In this document: piece after piece, positions 60,059 to 64,000 of the stretch
How positions within the stretch are numbered: the first letter of the stretch is position 1
How the letters are laid out: each line of letters opens with the position of its first letter
Source of the DNA: Trichomonas tenax
Taxonomy: Eukaryota > Parabasalia > Trichomonadida > Trichomonadidae
NCBI GenBank assembly: GCA_023091735.1
Contig: JALKBU010000111.1
Location: 1 to 64,000, forward strand
DNA length: 64,000 nucleotides
Direction of reading: 5' to 3'
The notes under the pieces: model-generated
Told to the model about the DNA's origin: nothing
Databases searched by the model: none
Seen by the model: only the letters and a program-made list of their open reading frames with translations
Position numbers and translations under genes: made by a program

Positions 60059-62725
60059 TTATTCTTCATCATCATTGCGCATACGAGCCTGCCTAAAATG
60101 ATCATCGATTTGCTGGCATATATTTTCTTCTTCTTTGGCTTCTTTGTGGCTGAATGTGGATGGATTGAATTGAGGAATCTTTTGAAGTTCTTTGGAGTAA
60201 TCGTTGACACGGCAATCACAGTATAATGAATCAACATTTGGAAATTCAAGATTCAGTGGAATTTGATCAGCTAAAATGGCCAATCCAAGACTGTTCGTTT
60301 GTTCGTTTCTGTATTCAAAGTAGGTACTCAAATAAGTCAGAGCTGTCCCAATAAGTGCGCGATTGAAAAATCCAGGGATCCAAACATTACCAAAAATTTC
60401 GAACCAATCATCTATCAAAGCATTGTCAATAGGTATTTGGAATTTAAGAATCAGTGCAGCGAAAAGATCGGAATATATTAAATATTCATATAAATCCTTC
60501 TTTGAACATTGATAAAGCGACATTATTAACCGCGATAGCTTAGCAATTAATTGCTGGTCAATATTGGCCATAAATATTAATGCAATAATTGAATATATCA
60601 AGGTTTGTAAATCAAACCCTCTAACAACATCATCACCACCCTGAAGTTTTTTAAGCATTACTAATATGTGTTCTATAGTGGCGTTGGCAAGTTTTGGTGG
60701 AATAAAGCTTGGATCTTTAAAGATATCAAAGGAAAATTCACCCATAGTATCACCTATGTAGCAATAATCACCAGATTCTAGCAACGTTAAAATATGTTTA
60801 ATATATAGACTAGGTTTGTACTGAGCGAATACATATGGCAAAGTGTGTAGAAGTTGTGGCCATACATCTTTTTGCTTGCAGAGTTGAACGATTTCTGCGA
60901 AGTGGGGGGTAAACCACACTTGCAATGCTTCAATACTCGCGCCAATTTCTAGAAGTGACACTATAGGTAATAACATATTATCGACTTCAGCAGATTGTTC
61001 ATCCTCTGATTGTTCAATTGAGTTTAAATATTCAATAATTCCTTGAAATTCGTGCTCAATTAATGGAAGCAAAAATGACTCGGCTCCAGCAGGATTTTCT
61101 CTAGCTAAAAGGGATATTGTTTTATTTGCTTCTCGGAAATATGTTAATTCTAAATTCTCTAAGACCATTTGTGTAATTTCATCTGTTACAAATTGTTTGT
61201 TGCCTGTGATAATAGCGAATCGAATGAATCTATATTTTATTGATGTGTAAATTTTATGTTCTGGAGAGCTTTCGTTTGTTTGATCATCTGGAAATTCTGC
61301 ATTACCAAAAAATGGTGTAATTGTGAATAAAAGAAGAGTGTATAAGTAACGTAGCTCAATAGGAATTGTTGGATCTTCTGCGTTGACATAATTTTGAATA
61401 TATGTTTGAATTGACTGAGATAACTCTGGGTTCATTTGCTTTTGCTCTTCTTTAATTTCGTGAATATCGCTGATAAATAGCTGAACAAAACAAGTAATAA
61501 TAAAAACAACTCCTGGGGAAGTTCCAAATTGCATTAAAATATTCCACACTGATTCAACTATTTGGGGATCTTCCGACAGAAGCAAATTGCAAACGATAGC
61601 TGCAGGTGAGAGCTTTGGATCCGACTCTGAAATGCTGTTTGAACTCATATAAGTATCAAAATTATTTTCATAGAATGCTTCGTCAGCGATGTCTTCTTCA
61701 TAATTGTATGGCAGACACATTTTGATCATGAGCCCTATAAATCTTTCAAGATAATCTTGGAGACTCAAGTATTTAAGCAAATCGAACAAAATTGATGCAA
61801 CTTTGCCCATTAAATCAATGTTTTGTTTGTAATTATGATCCAATTGATGATTAATCATGTCCATGAACATCTCTGCGAAATATTGAGCACTGTTTGCAAG
61901 ATATTGTTGGCAGATTTCATTTTCTTTTGCTTTATCAAGAACACAAATCAATGATGTGATAAATGCGACATCTCCTTGAAGCATGTTCCAAAATTCTGGG
62001 AAATCTGAGTCTGGTAATTTTGAAAATTCGAACAATGCAAAAAATGTTTTGGGATCAAAATGAGGATTCTGCAAGAAATAATGTTCTACTGATGTATTAG
62101 TACGAAACCATAATGTTTTAAATGCCAGCGATAAAGTTGAAATTACTGGATATATTTTTTTGCCCGTTGACTCTGTATACGAGTATGTCATCCTTGCGTA
62201 GTCGCTGCATAAGTAAGAAACACGATCAAATAAAGTGGAAATATGTTCTAATTCAAATGGTGTCATTGACGCTGGTTGTGATAATAAACATGTGGATTTG
62301 CATAATGAAATAAGGTCGGAAGCAAAATTCTCTGTGGATTCTACCTTTTGAAGTAAGTATTGCGTGAATTCTGAATTAATATCTTGAATAAAAGTCGAAT
62401 AATCTGCAAATTTTTCGTTTTCTTGGAAGTAAAATCTCTCAAAACACTCGAAGAACGCCGGGGAAATAGTCCAAATATAATTATTGCGCGAATTTAAAAG
62501 AATGAAATTTGAAACAGCTAATTTCATCAGATTAGGTGGCAAAACTAAATTTGGAACGCCAGCAAGTGATTCTGGCCCGCTGATTAAGAATTGAAAAGAA
62601 ATATCGAGGAAATTTGGTGCACACAATAATTGTTCTTTCTCAGCAATCATTGCCTCTTGGTCGTAATTAGGATCTATCATGTGTGCGAGGCAAACGATGA
62701 ATTGTTCCGCTGTAATTTTACTCAT
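60059..62725 (-). CDS. Importin-beta family karyopherin (importin-7/8 or exportin-like)
   Basis: The frame extends to TTG 62740, but the first ATG is 62725 (MSKITAEQFIVCL), giving 888 residues. The product is helical throughout. The N-terminal helices (AEQFIVCLAHMIDPNYDQEAM; KEQLLCAPNFLDISFQFLI; PPNLMKLAVSNFILL) resemble the importin-beta N-terminal domain. A central acidic stretch (CLPYNYEEDIADEAFYENNFD) is of the kind seen in importin-7/8 and CSE1, and HEAT pairs follow. It would ferry cargo through nuclear pores with Ran. The C-terminal end is acidic (RMRNDDEE). The gene is convergent with the BUB1-like gene, with 79 bases between stops. TTTTGACATGTAAT lies 36-49 bases upstream. Confidence 0.75.
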   Translation of the reverse strand: MSKITAEQFIVCLAHMIDPNYDQEAMIAEKEQLLCAPNFLDISFQFLISGPESLAGVPNLVLPPNLMKLAVSNFILLNSRNNYIWTISPAFFECFERFYFQENEKFADYSTFIQDINSEFTQYLLQKVESTENFASDLISLCKSTCLLSQPASMTPFELEHISTLFDRVSYLCSDYARMTYSYTESTGKKIYPVISTLSLAFKTLWFRTNTSVEHYFLQNPHFDPKTFFALFEFSKLPDSDFPEFWNMLQGDVAFITSLICVLDKAKENEICQQYLANSAQYFAEMFMDMINHQLDHNYKQNIDLMGKVASILFDLLKYLSLQDYLERFIGLMIKMCLPYNYEEDIADEAFYENNFDTYMSSNSISESDPKLSPAAIVCNLLLSEDPQIVESVWNILMQFGTSPGVVFIITCFVQLFISDIHEIKEEQKQMNPELSQSIQTYIQNYVNAEDPTIPIELRYLYTLLLFTITPFFGNAEFPDDQTNESSPEHKIYTSIKYRFIRFAIITGNKQFVTDEITQMVLENLELTYFREANKTISLLARENPAGAESFLLPLIEHEFQGIIEYLNSIEQSEDEQSAEVDNMLLPIVSLLEIGASIEALQVWFTPHFAEIVQLCKQKDVWPQLLHTLPYVFAQYKPSLYIKHILTLLESGDYCYIGDTMGEFSFDIFKDPSFIPPKLANATIEHILVMLKKLQGGDDVVRGFDLQTLIYSIIALIFMANIDQQLIAKLSRLIMSLYQCSKKDLYEYLIYSDLFAALILKFQIPIDNALIDDWFEIFGNVWIPGFFNRALIGTALTYLSTYFEYRNEQTNSLGLAILADQIPLNLEFPNVDSLYCDCRVNDYSKELQKIPQFNPSTFSHKEAKEEENICQQIDDHFRQARMRNDDEE

Positions 62726-63334
62726 TAAGAAAAATGTCAAATATAAGATACTTTGATATAATTACATGTCAAAATTTTTGGTAATTTTGCAAAAAATAAA
62801 ATCTCCATTAGAAAATTGAAATAGCACCATTTTATTTCGACCATTGATTCCCTTATGCCATTACATGCGGGTTATCTCTTTTGTCATAAGAATATTCGAA
62901 AATTTCTGTGAAAAATCAGTATAATTGTCTAGATATTGAAAGATAATTCTTTATACCAATAGTAGTCTTTATTTGCATATTTGCTTCTACTAGGTTCCTT
63001 GTTTTTCTATAAAATTTGTAAATTTTGTAAAAAAAATTAGAAAAAATAATACAAGCTTTATATGAAAGTTTTGGAATTTAACAAAATAATAGTAGTATTG
63101 GCAACTGGCGTTAAGCTGAACGGGCTGGTGCTAGAATATATTAGAAAATATCAATAAATTGAGGTAATTCTTCAGTTGCTGAACTTTTATTGGTCATTAC
63201 TATAGTAACTACCATAGGCTGTTAAAGTATAGTTATCAAAGATTCCACAAAACGCGAAATGTTTCAGAAACAATGCATAAATATTTTTGCCAAGTAAATA
63301 AATTTATATGTCATTAATAAAATATTTTTTAGTA
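62726..63334. promoter_or_regulatory. Divergent intergenic region
   Basis: Contains TTACATGTCAAAA (62762) near the karyopherin start. TTTGCCAAGTAAATAAATTTATATGTCATTAATAA lies near 63285-63320, just before the surface gene; these are two variants of the recurring word. No gene. Confidence 0.4.
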
Positions 63335-64000
63335 ATGAAATTATTGGTCTTTGCATTGAATGTTTTCGGTCTCATTACGTCACCAATGCAGCTGTTTAAT
63401 TCTCCGTCATATTATTACCAAATCAGCAAAAATAAACTTGTTATTAGTCGAAATTATTTGCCTGACGTCAATATAAAGCCGTCGAATGAACAAAAAGAAG
63501 AAAAGTTACCAGAGGAGCATATTTTCAAACCAACATCAACGCCAATACCTGAAAAGAAAGAAACTCCAACACCGACACCAAAAATTATACCTACGCCAAC
63601 AATAAATATTCCACCGCCTCCAACTTCAACGCCAGTTCCAACAACCGCAGCTACTCCACACCCAACTGCTCAGATAACAAATGTTCCAAAACAAACTCCA
63701 CAACCAACCCAAATTGCTCACCAAACAACATCCACAACACATGCACAAACACATCAATCCACAGTTGTAACAACAAAAACATCAGTTGTAACTCCACAAA
63801 CTCCAATATCGCGTTCAACACCAACAGCAGCTAAAACACCAATTCCAACATCAGCAAAACCGACACAGACATCAACAACAATTAAACCAACACAAGCCCC
63901 AGCCACAATTAAACCAACATCAACACAAAAGACAACACAGGCTCCAATTACAACAAAACCAACATCAACACAAAAGCCAACACAGGCTCCAATTACAACA
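63335..64000 (+). CDS. Mucin-like Pro/Thr-rich surface protein, 5' part
   Basis: ATG at 63335 (MKLLVFALNVFGLITS) begins a frame open to the window end (222 codons). The hydrophobic start looks like a signal peptide. After about 70 ordinary residues (PDVNIKPSNEQKEEKLPEE) the sequence becomes Pro/Thr/Ser/Gln-rich: TPTPTPKIIPTPT, KPTSTQKPTQAP. Near 63915-64000 a 45-base unit (15 residues, KPTSTQK-TQAPITT) appears twice in tandem with one substitution. Such regions are usually heavily O-glycosylated stalks of secreted or anchored surface proteins; the remainder lies beyond the window. TATATGTCATTAATAAAAT lies just upstream of the start. No stop has been reached, so the length and any anchor are unknown. 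Confidence 0.8.
   Translation, partial: MKLLVFALNVFGLITSPMQLFNSPSYYYQISKNKLVISRNYLPDVNIKPSNEQKEEKLPEEHIFKPTSTPIPEKKETPTPTPKIIPTPTINIPPPPTSTPVPTTAATPHPTAQITNVPKQTPQPTQIAHQTTSTTHAQTHQSTVVTTKTSVVTPQTPISRSTPTAAKTPIPTSAKPTQTSTTIKPTQAPATIKPTSTQKTTQAPITTKPTSTQKPTQAPITT

Noticed and set aside
62726..62740. Karyopherin start at 62740
   Set aside because: The codon there is TTG; the first in-frame ATG is 62725. The same applies to 43873 (TTG) for the Tctex light chain, 20445 (GTG) for the surface protein and 45752 (GTG) for the LRR pseudogene.
1..64000. CRISPR arrays, bacterial operons, rRNA genes
   Set aside because: No regularly spaced repeats, no rRNA-like conserved stretches and no bacterial ribosome-binding pattern were seen.

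Overview
The window looks like nuclear DNA of a parabasalid flagellate, most likely a Tritrichomonas (T. foetus-like) species. Genes are intron-free as far as I can see, AT-rich between genes, and have very short leaders. Families typical of trichomonads occur together: BspA-type leucine-rich repeats, glycine-rich surface proteins, divergent protein kinases, pseudo-GTPases, Maverick/Polinton-type element remnants and giant HEAT or coiled-coil proteins. Flagellar genes (IFT52, DNALI1/p28, a Tctex-type dynein light chain, ARL3) show a ciliated eukaryote. The species name is an inference; no rRNA or other diagnostic marker is present.

Layout. 1-5.3 kb: decayed mobile-type ORFs, a kinase with an internal deletion, a DHHC palmitoyltransferase and an EF-hand-like fragment. 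5.3-11.6 kb: HEAT-like protein, CPHC thioredoxin-like membrane protein, IFT52 (minus) and a type I membrane protein. 11.6-20.4 kb: foldback repeat, broken BRSK-like kinase, pseudo-GTPase, broken PPP phosphatase. 20.4-24.6 kb: a membrane-anchored surface protein whose 3' end abuts a chimera of glycine-rich-protein and Maverick ATPase sequence, a repeat region full of ATGGGGAAA words, and capsid-like fragments. 25.5-30.5 kb: TPR protein, DNALI1 and ARL3. 30.5-33.4 kb: gene-poor. 33.4-43 kb: ARM/HEAT membrane protein, broken glycine-rich protein, fringe-like glycosyltransferase, a 1623-residue HEAT protein. 43.5-52.2 kb: Tctex-type light chain, an ill-defined decayed region, two broken BspA-like genes, an IQ coiled-coil protein and a 1066-residue coiled-coil protein. 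52.2-57.5 kb: decayed ORFs, a broken membrane protein resembling trichomonad cyclases, hairpins. 57.5-64 kb: BUB1/Mad3-like protein with a pseudokinase domain, convergent importin-beta-like karyopherin, and the 5' part of a mucin-like Pro/Thr-rich surface protein that runs off the window.

Two non-coding signals recur. A GTCACTTTT initiator-like box lies 5-25 bases before several start codons and decides the start of the gene at 5300. A near-palindromic TTTGACAYGTAAA word lies close upstream of many other starts. Intact housekeeping genes alternate with pseudogenes, so roughly a third of the recognisable genes are dead. This fits an expanded, repeat-rich trichomonad genome.
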